A stretch of 64,000 bases of DNA from Flammeovirgaceae bacterium UBA7330 (GTDB lineage: Bacteria > Bacteroidota > Bacteroidia > Cytophagales > Cyclobacteriaceae). A model generated the notes under the pieces. That model had not been told where the DNA came from. It saw nothing but the letters and a program-made list of their open reading frames with translations, and did not search any database. The stretch spans positions 5,760 through 69,759 of the forward strand of contig DKPQ01000021.1 in assembly GCA_002471275.1 (NCBI GenBank), in the 5' to 3' direction. Below are positions 25,892-34,381 of this stretch, piece after piece. The translations under genes were made by a program, and so were the position numbers. Within the stretch, counting starts at the first letter, position 1. Each line of letters begins with the position of its first letter.

Positions 25892-27052
25892 ATGCAGCAA
25901 GAAGTACTGGTCAGTGTAGAAGGTGTCGGGAAAAAATTTTGTCGCGATCTCAAGCGATCCTTGTGGTACGGGGTGCTGGATATTGCTACAGAAATTTTTG
26001 GTAAGCCGAATCATCTGAAATTACGAAAGGATGAGTTCTGGGCAGTCAATGATGTAAGTTTTGAATTGCGACGAGGCGAGTGCCTGGGGCTGATTGGCCA
26101 TAATGGCGCAGGGAAGTCCACGCTGCTGAAAATGCTGAACGGCCTTATCAAGCCGGACAAAGGCCGGATCACCATGAGAGGCCGTATTGGAGCTCTTATT
26201 GAGCTGGGCGCTGGCTTTAATCCCATACTTACGGGGCGTGAAAACATCTATGTAAATGGCCAGATCCTCGGTTTTCAAAAAAAGGAGATTGATGAAAAGT
26301 TTGAAGAGATTGTCTCCTTTGCAGAGATTGGTGAATTTATAGATACCCCGGTACAAAACTACAGCTCAGGAATGAAGGTCCGACTCGGGTTTGCAGTAGC
26401 CGCCCAGATGGAACCTGATATATTAATTATTGATGAGGTTTTAGCTGTAGGTGATGTAGCATTCAAAATAAAATGCTTCAACCAAATATTTAAAATGCTC
26501 TCACATTCCGCAGTGATTTTTGTCAGTCATGCAATGCCACAAATATCGAAGGTATGTACGAGTGTAATCATGCTAGAGAACGGGAGAATTGTAAAAAATA
26601 CATCTAGTATTGGTGAAGCAATTAATAGATATTTTAGTATGATTAAACCGGATCATGAACTGAAGGAAGATGAGTATGTAAAGATTTTAGAAGCTAATTT
26701 GAATCCATCTATAAAAGTTGGACAAAGCTTTAAGATTTCTTTATCGTTTAAAATGAAAAAAAATATTTTAAATGGTGAAATTGTTCTTTTGTTTTTTGAT
26801 CCCGAGCAAAAAATGGTGGCAATATCTGATTCAAAAAGAATAAAAATCAGTGAAGAGATAATAAAAGAATCATGGTTTTTCGAAACTAACCAATTTAGTG
26901 ATGGAAATTTCCAAATTGGAATACGAATTTTTGAGCAAAAAGAAAATACTCATACAAAAAGTATTTTATCCAACATATATAATGTCTGTTCTTTTACTTC
27001 TTATGGGGCAGAAATGGTAACCAATGCTTCATTTTATTTAAAGTCCAATTAG
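25892..27052 (+). CDS. wzt: ABC exporter ATPase with C-terminal sugar-binding-like domain (Wzt-like)
   Basis: This 386-residue protein has Walker A GHNGAGKST (69-77), signature YSSGM (157-161), Walker B DILIIDE (176-182) and VSHAM (H-loop). Residues about 255-386 form a beta-rich extension like the Wzt C-terminal domain that recognises the finished chain end. A good ribosome-binding site (AAAGGAG) precedes the ATG. Base composition drops sharply to AT-rich from about 26450, inside the gene. The ATPase core is therefore conserved while the recognition domain looks acquired, as expected for a part specific to the polymer structure. Confidence 0.93.
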   Translation: MQQEVLVSVEGVGKKFCRDLKRSLWYGVLDIATEIFGKPNHLKLRKDEFWAVNDVSFELRRGECLGLIGHNGAGKSTLLKMLNGLIKPDKGRITMRGRIGALIELGAGFNPILTGRENIYVNGQILGFQKKEIDEKFEEIVSFAEIGEFIDTPVQNYSSGMKVRLGFAVAAQMEPDILIIDEVLAVGDVAFKIKCFNQIFKMLSHSAVIFVSHAMPQISKVCTSVIMLENGRIVKNTSSIGEAINRYFSMIKPDHELKEDEYVKILEANLNPSIKVGQSFKISLSFKMKKNILNGEIVLLFFDPEQKMVAISDSKRIKISEEIIKESWFFETNQFSDGNFQIGIRIFEQKENTHTKSILSNIYNVCSFTSYGAEMVTNASFYLKSN

Positions 27053-27068
27053 TTTCATTTGAATAAAT

Positions 27069-27752
27069 ATGAGAATTATTCATAATAAAAAACTGGTTTT
27101 TTTAGCTAATCCTAAAACAGGTACGACTTCTATCAGAGATATTTTAAACGATTATTCAGATGTGATTTCAACAAATAAATTTCCTTATTATCATCATATC
27201 TCTGCGTGCGAATTAAAATATGTGTTTAAGCAAAAAAAATGGAAATGGTCTAATTATAGAATAATTTGTACAGTAAGAAATCCTTGGGAAAGAGCAATTT
27301 CAAATTATTTTTATGCAAAACCAGATAAGAATTTTCGTCCCTTTTATAATTCCAATTATGATATAGATAGTAGATTTTCACATGATATTAATTCATGGAT
27401 AAATTACGTTTTAAGGAATGAATCATACACCACTAGGGAATATTTTTTTAATGATAAAAAATCAAATATTCCTTTTGTTTTAAGGTCATTACATTTACTT
27501 ATTCCCATAAAGTGGTTCTGTTATGAAGGGGATCAATTGTTAGTTAATGATATTATTAAGCTAGAGGATTTAAATGGAAAGTTATTACCAATTCTACAAA
27601 GTATTGGCATTAACATTACTGATGGAATTCCTAGAAAAAATGTTAGTGATAAAAAAATCACAAAACTAAACAAGGATTCTATAGAATTAATAGGCGATAG
27701 GTTTAAGGATGAAATTAATTGGTTTAACTATAAACCTTACCCCAGTTTATAA
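27069..27752 (+). CDS. Carbohydrate sulfotransferase-like protein (AT-rich)
   Basis: The 227 residues carry the PAPS 5'-phosphosulfate loop PKTGTTS (15-21) and a 3'-phosphate motif CTVRNPWERAISNY (67-80), as in the Sulfotransfer_2 family. It would transfer sulfate from PAPS to a sugar hydroxyl of the growing polymer in the cytoplasm. The gene is strikingly AT-rich compared with genes before 26400, continuing the composition of the ABC ATPase tail, which points to recent acquisition as a block. It ends in a TAATG overlap with the next gene. Confidence 0.85.
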   Translation: MRIIHNKKLVFLANPKTGTTSIRDILNDYSDVISTNKFPYYHHISACELKYVFKQKKWKWSNYRIICTVRNPWERAISNYFYAKPDKNFRPFYNSNYDIDSRFSHDINSWINYVLRNESYTTREYFFNDKKSNIPFVLRSLHLLIPIKWFCYEGDQLLVNDIIKLEDLNGKLLPILQSIGINITDGIPRKNVSDKKITKLNKDSIELIGDRFKDEINWFNYKPYPSL

Positions 27753-28552
27753 TGGAATTTATATCACACAGTCAACACGCTGACGATTACATAGCCTGGC
27801 AATTACTTGGAAAAAAGTTTGATGGCATAGTGGTCGAGGTTGGCGCATTTGATGGTGTACACCTTAGCAATAGCTTTAGCCTTGCTAAATTAGGATGGGA
27901 GTCTGTTTGTGTAGAGCCGAACCCGGTTATTTATCCTCATTTGTGTAAGAACAGACCAAATACTGTGAATGTCAACGCAGCTGTAGTATCAGATCCCAAT
28001 ATTGAAGAGATTCAGTTTTATCGAGAAGAGATTGGCGTGCTGTCCGGTTGTGCATATGACGAAGAAGATGTAAAAGCACGATATAAGAAAAGGGGATTAG
28101 ATTATAAAGAACCGGAAAAATTGACAGTTCCAGCAAAAACCCTTAGCTCAATATTGTTAGAATCAGGCTTACAGAATAAGGTAATTGATATTGTTTCAAT
28201 TGATGTTGAGGGATTTGAAATGGAAGTTTTGAAAGGGCTTAATTTTAATGATTTCGAAGTAAACTTATTCATTATTGAAGCAAATGATGATAATTACAGA
28301 CAGTTGATCCTTGATTATTTTAAGGATCACAACTCCTACCTACATGTTGGAGACAATCATCAAAACTTATTCCTGGTCAGAAAATCAAGCATTTCAAAGC
28401 GTAATCTTAGAAGTCTTGATTTTGACGCTTTCATTAGAGCCAGGCAATATCATCCTATTGATGAGTCATTGGTAAAGCATTCAATAAAACCCTTTTTCAA
28501 GAAATCCCCAGAAGCTTTAGCTTATGAGAAGGCATGGTGGAAAATATGGTAA
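27752..28552 (+). CDS. FkbM-family methyltransferase
   Basis: This 266-residue protein has SAM motif I VVEVGAFDG (27-35), CVEPNP (53-58) and SIDVEGFE (149-156), the hallmarks of FkbM enzymes that O-methylate sugars or other hydroxyls. It begins at the ATG of a TAATG overlap with the sulfotransferase gene and ends in another TAATG overlap, so it is translated in series. The acceptor is unknown; a sugar of this polymer is the natural inference. Confidence 0.9.
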   Translation: MEFISHSQHADDYIAWQLLGKKFDGIVVEVGAFDGVHLSNSFSLAKLGWESVCVEPNPVIYPHLCKNRPNTVNVNAAVVSDPNIEEIQFYREEIGVLSGCAYDEEDVKARYKKRGLDYKEPEKLTVPAKTLSSILLESGLQNKVIDIVSIDVEGFEMEVLKGLNFNDFEVNLFIIEANDDNYRQLILDYFKDHNSYLHVGDNHQNLFLVRKSSISKRNLRSLDFDAFIRARQYHPIDESLVKHSIKPFFKKSPEALAYEKAWWKIW

Positions 28553-29442
28553 TGATCCGTATCGGCCACATCATCAATCCAGTTAAAGTCACAGCCTCCT
28601 CAGACTTGTATAGGGCTCAACCGGTCACTTTTGCCAGTATGAGGGCTGCTTGCGATCACTTACTTTCAACCAGTCAGGTTAAGCTCTTTGGGGTTGGGTT
28701 CCCTGACGATTTGAGTCTGTTGCCAGCTTATTTTGAGACTCTCTCCCCATTAGAACGTAGTGTCATGGATGTAGGGGCATTTAGAAACTCTCGGAAACTC
28801 CCCTTGATTGCTGATTTATTACGACCAATAGATGTGGACTATGTGGTTTACACAAACGTAGACATTGCTCTAATGCCGTATTTTTACCGATACATCGTCA
28901 AGAAGATCGAAAGTGGAAGTGACAGCCTGATCATTAACCGAAGGGTCATCGATGAAGACCTAACAGATCTGGATGAAATGTATGCCCAGGTGGGTACTTC
29001 GCACCCTGGCTATGATTGCTTTGTGTTCAGGAGGGAACTTTTGGATCACTTTGATCTGGGTACGTCATGTATTGGGGCCAATTATATTGGGCGTGTCCTG
29101 ATAGCCAACCTGATAGCCTTCAGCAGAAAACTGGAAATCATTAAAGATGCCCACCTTACATTTCATTTAGGCAATGATGGAGCTTGGCTCACCCACAATT
29201 ATTCCGAGTTTGATATACATAACAAGGAACAAGCTTACCAAATCATTAATCGGCTGATCGAATTATGTGATGAGGAATCAAAAGTTTTACAATTAGAGGA
29301 AATCCTGACGTTTCTTGATGACAGAGAGCAATTGGATATGGAAAAATTAATGGTCCATCCAAATCCAACGGAGGAAAATAAGGATGTTAAGTGGTCATTA
29401 AAACGTAAAATAAAATTTAAGCTTCGCCAACTATTGTCATGA
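28552..29442 (+). CDS. Unrecognised cluster protein, possible glycosyltransferase
   Basis: I choose ATG 28552, which overlaps the upstream stop as TAATG; in-frame ATGs at 28534 and 28546 lie within the previous gene. The protein has 296 residues, is soluble, and has no membrane helix or signal. It has DVDYVVYTNVDIALMPYFY, which could be the metal-binding strand of a GT-A fold (VDI in place of DxD). It also has INRRVIDEDL, PGYDCFVFRR and a late LTFHLGNDGAW. I cannot name a family. Position among transferases suggests sugar transfer. Confidence 0.6.
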   Translation: MIRIGHIINPVKVTASSDLYRAQPVTFASMRAACDHLLSTSQVKLFGVGFPDDLSLLPAYFETLSPLERSVMDVGAFRNSRKLPLIADLLRPIDVDYVVYTNVDIALMPYFYRYIVKKIESGSDSLIINRRVIDEDLTDLDEMYAQVGTSHPGYDCFVFRRELLDHFDLGTSCIGANYIGRVLIANLIAFSRKLEIIKDAHLTFHLGNDGAWLTHNYSEFDIHNKEQAYQIINRLIELCDEESKVLQLEEILTFLDDREQLDMEKLMVHPNPTEENKDVKWSLKRKIKFKLRQLLS

Positions 29443-30521
29443 TTCCTGTTACCAAACCATTCACACCGCCCATACAGGAATACCAGGAACTGTTGTCCGG
29501 AATATGGCAGCGCAACTGGTTGACGAATAATGGGCCCCTGGTGAATGACCTGGAGTTGCGATTGAAGCGCTTCCTGGGTATACCTCACCTGCTTTTGGTG
29601 ACCAATGGGACTATTGGTATACAGATTGCTTTAAAAGCTCTCGGAATCACAGGCAAAGTGATCACAACTCCATTCAGTTATGTCGCCACTACAAGCAGTG
29701 TGGTTTGGGAGGGCTGTGTCCCGGTATTTGCTGACATTGACCCGGATACGTTAAACATTGATCCCGGCAAGATCGAAGATCTGATCGATAGGGATACCCA
29801 GGCTATTTTAGCTACACATTGCTTTGGTAATCCATGTGCAGTGGAGGCAATTGAAAATATTGCTTCAAAGCATAATCTGAAAGTGATTTATGATGCTGCG
29901 CATTGTTTCGGAACACTTTACAATGGAAACACGGTTTTCACACTTGGTGATGTTAGTGTGACCAGTTTTCATGCAACCAAGCTGTTCCATACCGTGGAAG
30001 GAGGAGCATTATTTACGCAAGACCCAGCGTTGTTGAAGCGTATGGCATACATGCGTAATTTTGGTCATGATGGTCCGGAACGATTTTCAGGGGTAGGCAT
30101 CAATGGGAAAAATTCCGAATTTCATGCTGCGATGGGTATTGTCAATCTGCGGTATATTCGGCAAATACTGGATGCCCGAAAAGGGATCAGTGATCAATAT
30201 GATGCATTACTGGAGAATTTACGAATTCGTAAACCCAGGATTGAACCGGGCACGACCTACAATCACGCATATTATCCAGTACTCTTTGAGAGCGAGGCTG
30301 TGGCCTTGAAAATGAAAGCGGCACTTGAGGAAAAAGAGGTTTTTTCCCGGCGTTATTTCTACCCAAGCCTCAGTTCATTGGACTATACAAATGGCACCGC
30401 TACTCCTGTATCGGACGATGTAGCCAGCAGAATACTCTGCTTGCCTATGTACCATGATTTAAGTACTGAAGAACAGGAGCTGATCTCCAGGATATTACTT
30501 CGAACGCAGAAATACGCTTGA
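29439..30521 (+). CDS. DegT/DnrJ/EryC1/StrS-family PLP aminotransferase
   Basis: The 360 residues contain the PLP lysine Lys181 (SFHATKLFHTVEGG), the Asp152 (YDAAHCFG) that contacts the pyridine nitrogen, and the family opening VTKPFTPPIQEY...NWLTNNGP. These enzymes aminate 3- or 4-keto nucleotide sugars. The FHATKLFHT form is typical of the VioA/FdtB-like branch. Its partner keto sugar may come from the 4,6-dehydratase at 10095. It overlaps the previous gene by four bases and the next by four. Confidence 0.92.
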   Translation: MIPVTKPFTPPIQEYQELLSGIWQRNWLTNNGPLVNDLELRLKRFLGIPHLLLVTNGTIGIQIALKALGITGKVITTPFSYVATTSSVVWEGCVPVFADIDPDTLNIDPGKIEDLIDRDTQAILATHCFGNPCAVEAIENIASKHNLKVIYDAAHCFGTLYNGNTVFTLGDVSVTSFHATKLFHTVEGGALFTQDPALLKRMAYMRNFGHDGPERFSGVGINGKNSEFHAAMGIVNLRYIRQILDARKGISDQYDALLENLRIRKPRIEPGTTYNHAYYPVLFESEAVALKMKAALEEKEVFSRRYFYPSLSSLDYTNGTATPVSDDVASRILCLPMYHDLSTEEQELISRILLRTQKYA

Positions 30522-31381
30522 TTTCTACTTTACCATTCTTTATTTTGGGCAACCCCCGGTCTGGGACCAGTTTGCTAAGGATCATTCTGAATGCACACCC
30601 GAATATAGTGGTGCCTCCTGAGTCCGGCTTCCTGCAATGGTGGAAGTCAAAGTACAAAAACTGGGAGCGCAGAGACAACTATTCAGATCGGCTGGATCAG
30701 TTTATAACTGATTTGCTCTCGTCGAAAAAAATTGAGGCTTTTGGGTTGGAACGCATAGGAATTAGCGACTATATCCGGGAATGTTCACCTACGAGTTATT
30801 CGGAATTGGTTGCCACCATTTATCGATATTATGGCAGGGACAAAGACATTCACGTGTGGGGTGATAAAAATAATTATTACATTCATCATATTCCTGAATT
30901 GCTGGAACTTTACCCTGAAGCACGGTTTGTTCATCTCGTCCGGGATGGACGGGACGTTGCTTGCTCCTATCTTGAGCTAAATCAAATCATCGAAAGCGAA
31001 GCAAAATATAGACCTAAGCTGGTCAATACCATACCCGGTATAGCAGAAGAGTGGGTAGACAATAACCAAAAAATAGAAAGAGAATTGAGAGAATGCCCTC
31101 TAATATTTGTCCGATTTGAAGATCTGGTCACAAATTTTCAGTCAGAAATTACAAAGATCTTTGATTTTCTAGGTCTGTCCTGGTCCGATGATGTAGAGAG
31201 GTATTACCTCCACAACGATGAACCTGAAAGTACACTTAAGTGGAAACAGAAGACTAAAATGGAACCTCAAAAGGGAACAGTCGGCCGATTTTTGCATGAG
31301 TTGGACAGTAGCCAGATAGCAACGTTTGAGAAAATAGCAGGACAATTATTGACTAAATATCAATATAAACTTCTCAATTAA
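30518..31381 (+). CDS. Sulfotransferase family protein (second copy type)
   Basis: This 287-residue protein starts at TTG 30518 within the upstream TGA overlap. It has a PAPS loop PRSGTS (13-18), HLVRDGRDVACS (139-150) for the 3'-phosphate, and a C-terminal KWKQKTKMEPQKGTVGRF segment typical of Sulfotransfer_3 proteins. It is unrelated in detail to the AT-rich sulfotransferase at 27069, so the polymer may be sulfated at two positions. The acceptor is unknown. Confidence 0.9.
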   Translation: MISTLPFFILGNPRSGTSLLRIILNAHPNIVVPPESGFLQWWKSKYKNWERRDNYSDRLDQFITDLLSSKKIEAFGLERIGISDYIRECSPTSYSELVATIYRYYGRDKDIHVWGDKNNYYIHHIPELLELYPEARFVHLVRDGRDVACSYLELNQIIESEAKYRPKLVNTIPGIAEEWVDNNQKIERELRECPLIFVRFEDLVTNFQSEITKIFDFLGLSWSDDVERYYLHNDEPESTLKWKQKTKMEPQKGTVGRFLHELDSSQIATFEKIAGQLLTKYQYKLLN

Positions 31382-32545
31382 TTGAAAAAAAAGGTCCTAC
31401 ACATTCTGGAGATTAGTCAGTTTCTTAAGCTTACTGTAAACTGCTTTGAGAAAATAAACCCTGGAGGTAATACTTTTCTTGCATATGATGAAATGGTGCT
31501 TCATAAAGGGATTAATGTTAGCGAGATTCCACAGGTGGAGAGCCACCATTTCAACTCTGATGAATACAAGAATTTTTTAAAGGATGCGGAATCAAAATAT
31601 TACCTCATAATATTTCATAATATTGGTCTTGGTTATAAGCGTGAGATCATAAGCATGATCGATGGGGTAGTACCCATTCATGGTATTTTATGGGGGTATG
31701 AAATTTATGATAACCCTCGTCTTCATGGAAGGATTTATCAAAAAAAGACCAGGGCATACTTAAAAAGCATAAACAAAGCAAAGCGGGCATCGATTGGTAA
31801 GCGTTTCAAGGAGGTAATTAATGGGTACCTGAAACCAAATTCCTACTGGAACAAAACGTGGGAAGTATTTGAACACTTGTCATCCTACTCTACCATTTTG
31901 GAATCGGAGCGATCCTTCATTGAGCGCTTTTATGAAGTCCGTAAACCCTGTTTTCCGTTTAACTACTCAGGTGGGTATCAGGTGAGTTCAGCGATGAAGG
32001 AGCGAAGAGGAAAGGATATACTCATTGGTAACTCTGCAACATTGGCGAATAACCATCTCGATGTAATAGAAATTTTAAGTGAGCTAAAGGAGGTACAGGA
32101 TTCTAAAATTGTATTATCTCTGAGTTACGGAGATAACATCTATGCGGAACATGTAGAGCAGGCTTTTAGAAAAGCGTTTGGAGATAGGGTAACATCACTC
32201 AGGGAGTTTATGCCGATTGATGAATACAATAAAGTGGTAAGTTCGTGTGGTTATGTGATCATGAATCACATTCGTCAGCAGGCCATGGGTAGCATCTATC
32301 TGGCGATTCTTCAGGGGGCAAAAGTTTTTCTAAACAAAAAGGGATTTGCATATCAGGACCTGATAAGCGCTGGAATTAGGGTATACGCGCTAGAGGAGTT
32401 GAAAAAGGAATATCCCCACTCCGAGGATTTTGCCACAATAGATGCAAACCGCAAAATCATTGAAGAAATTAGAGGGGAGGCTGCTATCCTGGAAAATGCC
32501 CGAAGAATTTTGAAGCATTACAATTTTGATTTCAGTGATGACTGA
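31382..32545 (+). CDS. WecF-like 4-acetamido-4,6-dideoxy-sugar transferase (GT56 family)
   Basis: This 387-residue protein starts at TTG 31382, directly after the upstream stop. ILIGNSATLANNHLD (213-227) and MNHIRQQAMGSIYLAILQG (294-312) match the GT56 family, whose prototype WecF adds Fuc4NAc to lipid-linked enterobacterial common antigen. A DegT aminotransferase two genes upstream could make the 4-amino sugar donor. No acetyltransferase of the WecD type is adjacent. The family call is made by motif recall, and donor specificity is uncertain. Confidence 0.82.
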   Translation: MKKKVLHILEISQFLKLTVNCFEKINPGGNTFLAYDEMVLHKGINVSEIPQVESHHFNSDEYKNFLKDAESKYYLIIFHNIGLGYKREIISMIDGVVPIHGILWGYEIYDNPRLHGRIYQKKTRAYLKSINKAKRASIGKRFKEVINGYLKPNSYWNKTWEVFEHLSSYSTILESERSFIERFYEVRKPCFPFNYSGGYQVSSAMKERRGKDILIGNSATLANNHLDVIEILSELKEVQDSKIVLSLSYGDNIYAEHVEQAFRKAFGDRVTSLREFMPIDEYNKVVSSCGYVIMNHIRQQAMGSIYLAILQGAKVFLNKKGFAYQDLISAGIRVYALEELKKEYPHSEDFATIDANRKIIEEIRGEAAILENARRILKHYNFDFSDD

Positions 32546-33476
32546 TTTTTTAAAAAAAGTATATCACAAAGTCAGGTGGTACGTAACTGGTAAATATAAT
32601 CAACCCTTTACCCTGAACGATGGGCAGAAAAAAATGTCTTATTTTGGAAAGCCGATCCTTTCCCAGGAACAAGGTGCAGACGCAATCTTCCACACGCTGA
32701 AAACAGGAGCTCCCACTATGATCTCAAGATTTGGAGCAACTGAACTGAATTACCTGTATTATTACCTGATTAATAGGGGAAAAACATGGACTGATTACCA
32801 TCGAAGAGAGATTACTCATCAGTCCGGCTTCTTTCCTACAGAAAATGAATCATTGAATCGGTTTTGTAAACTCTATTTAGATACGGTTAAGTCAGTGGAT
32901 GTATTGGGAGTATGGTTTAAGCCGGGAGAGGACTATCTGGTGAAAAAGTATATGAGTAAGGCAAGGCTCGTTCCTTTGCGATCTCTTGAACCATATTACA
33001 ATCCGGGCAGCCCCTGGAGCAGGGCGCTTGAGGGCAAAAAGGTACTTGTGGTACATCCATTTGATCAAACCATAGGGAGTCAGTTTCAAAAAAGACAACT
33101 ACTTTTCAAAGGATCAGAAGTCCTCCCCGATTTTAAGTTAATTACCTATAAAGCGGTACAATCATTAAATGGAAGTACTCAATATGCTTCCTGGTTTGAA
33201 GCGCTGGAGGAAATGAAGTCCGGTATAAAGAACATTGAATTTGATGTTGCGATCATTGGAGCGGGCGCATACGGTATGCCCCTGGCTTCATTTGTTAAAT
33301 CACTGGGCAAGCAAGCGGTTCATATGGGCGGAGCTACTCAGATCCTTTTCGGGATCAAGGGCAATCGTTGGGACGATAAAGAATTTTTTCAAAATATGTA
33401 CAACGAACACTGGACGCGACCCTCAGAAACCGAACGCCCGAAAGGACCATTGCTTGAGGGGGCTTGTTACTGGTAA
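32538..33476 (+). CDS. Cluster protein of uncertain family, possibly a GT-D-like glycosyltransferase
   Basis: The start is taken as ATG 32538, overlapping the previous gene by 8 bases; a TTG at 32526 is the alternative. The protein has 312 residues and no signal. Conserved-looking blocks are PTMISRFGATELNYL, a central VLVVHPFDQTI, and FDVAIIGAGAYGMPL followed by HMGGATQILFGIKGNRW. The RFGATE block and the C-terminal Rossmann-like block recall DUF1792 (GT-D fold) transferases, but I am not certain. The position implies polymer assembly. Confidence 0.6.
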   Translation: MTDFLKKVYHKVRWYVTGKYNQPFTLNDGQKKMSYFGKPILSQEQGADAIFHTLKTGAPTMISRFGATELNYLYYYLINRGKTWTDYHRREITHQSGFFPTENESLNRFCKLYLDTVKSVDVLGVWFKPGEDYLVKKYMSKARLVPLRSLEPYYNPGSPWSRALEGKKVLVVHPFDQTIGSQFQKRQLLFKGSEVLPDFKLITYKAVQSLNGSTQYASWFEALEEMKSGIKNIEFDVAIIGAGAYGMPLASFVKSLGKQAVHMGGATQILFGIKGNRWDDKEFFQNMYNEHWTRPSETERPKGPLLEGACYW

Positions 33477-33484
33477 ATGAAATA

Positions 33485-34372
33485 ATGGCAAAACTTGCAT
33501 CAATCAAAAGTATTTCTCATTTCAATGTATACCAGGCGATATTGCTTATTCTTGGCTTATTGTTTCGAAAGTGGGGTTCGACCAAAGGAAGATTCAAGCA
33601 ATTGGTTCGTGAGAAACATGGGATTGATTTTCTGTACCGGGTCAATGAAACGGTAACAGGACACAACCGTGGTGAGTTGCTTATTTCCGGCCAGAGCACT
33701 ACTGGTAATGCTTACAAGTTTTATATCAGGCGTTTTACTAGTGACACAGATGTTTTTCATCAGCTTTATTTTCGACCTGATTACCCAGTTATACTTCAAA
33801 AAATCCAATCATTATTCCAAAATCAATCAGTAAAATTGATACTGGATGGAGGAGCCTATATTGGATTATCTACATTTTTTTGGGCTACTGCATTTAAAGG
33901 AGCTAAAGTCATCGCAGTTGAAGCTGACAGGTCTAATTTTGAGCAACTGGAGCGAAATGTAGCACTAAACAATCTTCTAAATGTGACGTGTTTACACAAA
34001 GCACTCTGGCATCAGGAAGAGCAGTTGATGATCAATACGCAAAAAATGGATAAGCGTCAGTGGGCTTATGCAGTAGAAAAGGGAAATGCTGAGTCCAATA
34101 ATGTGCTAGGGTTGCCCATCCATAAACTGGTTGATCTTGACAAAACCAAAATCGATATTTTAAAGCTGGACATAGAAGGGGCTGAAAAAGAAGTTTTCCT
34201 TAATGATCCGTCGATTGAAGCTGTGCTGAACAATGTTAGGATTATCATTTGCGAACTCCACTATGAGGGGGAGATCAGGTCAAGCATCCTGAATAAAATC
34301 ACAGAGTTCGGATTTACTTATGAAACAATTGGTGAGGATTGGTTATTCGTTAATCATAATCTCGTGAATTAG
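33485..34372 (+). CDS. FkbM-family methyltransferase (second)
   Basis: I take ATG 33485, eight bases past the upstream stop; a TTG at 33464 overlaps the previous gene. The protein has 295 residues. An N-terminal hydrophobic helix (about 12-28) may tether it to the membrane. SAM motifs are LILDGGAYIG, VIAVEAD and ILKLDIEGAEKEVF. It likely O-methylates a sugar. Compared with the FkbM gene at 27752 it has a longer N-terminal extension and a different composition, so the two are not a recent duplication. Confidence 0.88.
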   Translation: MAKLASIKSISHFNVYQAILLILGLLFRKWGSTKGRFKQLVREKHGIDFLYRVNETVTGHNRGELLISGQSTTGNAYKFYIRRFTSDTDVFHQLYFRPDYPVILQKIQSLFQNQSVKLILDGGAYIGLSTFFWATAFKGAKVIAVEADRSNFEQLERNVALNNLLNVTCLHKALWHQEEQLMINTQKMDKRQWAYAVEKGNAESNNVLGLPIHKLVDLDKTKIDILKLDIEGAEKEVFLNDPSIEAVLNNVRIIICELHYEGEIRSSILNKITEFGFTYETIGEDWLFVNHNLVN

Positions 34373-34381
34373 CTGCTCAAA

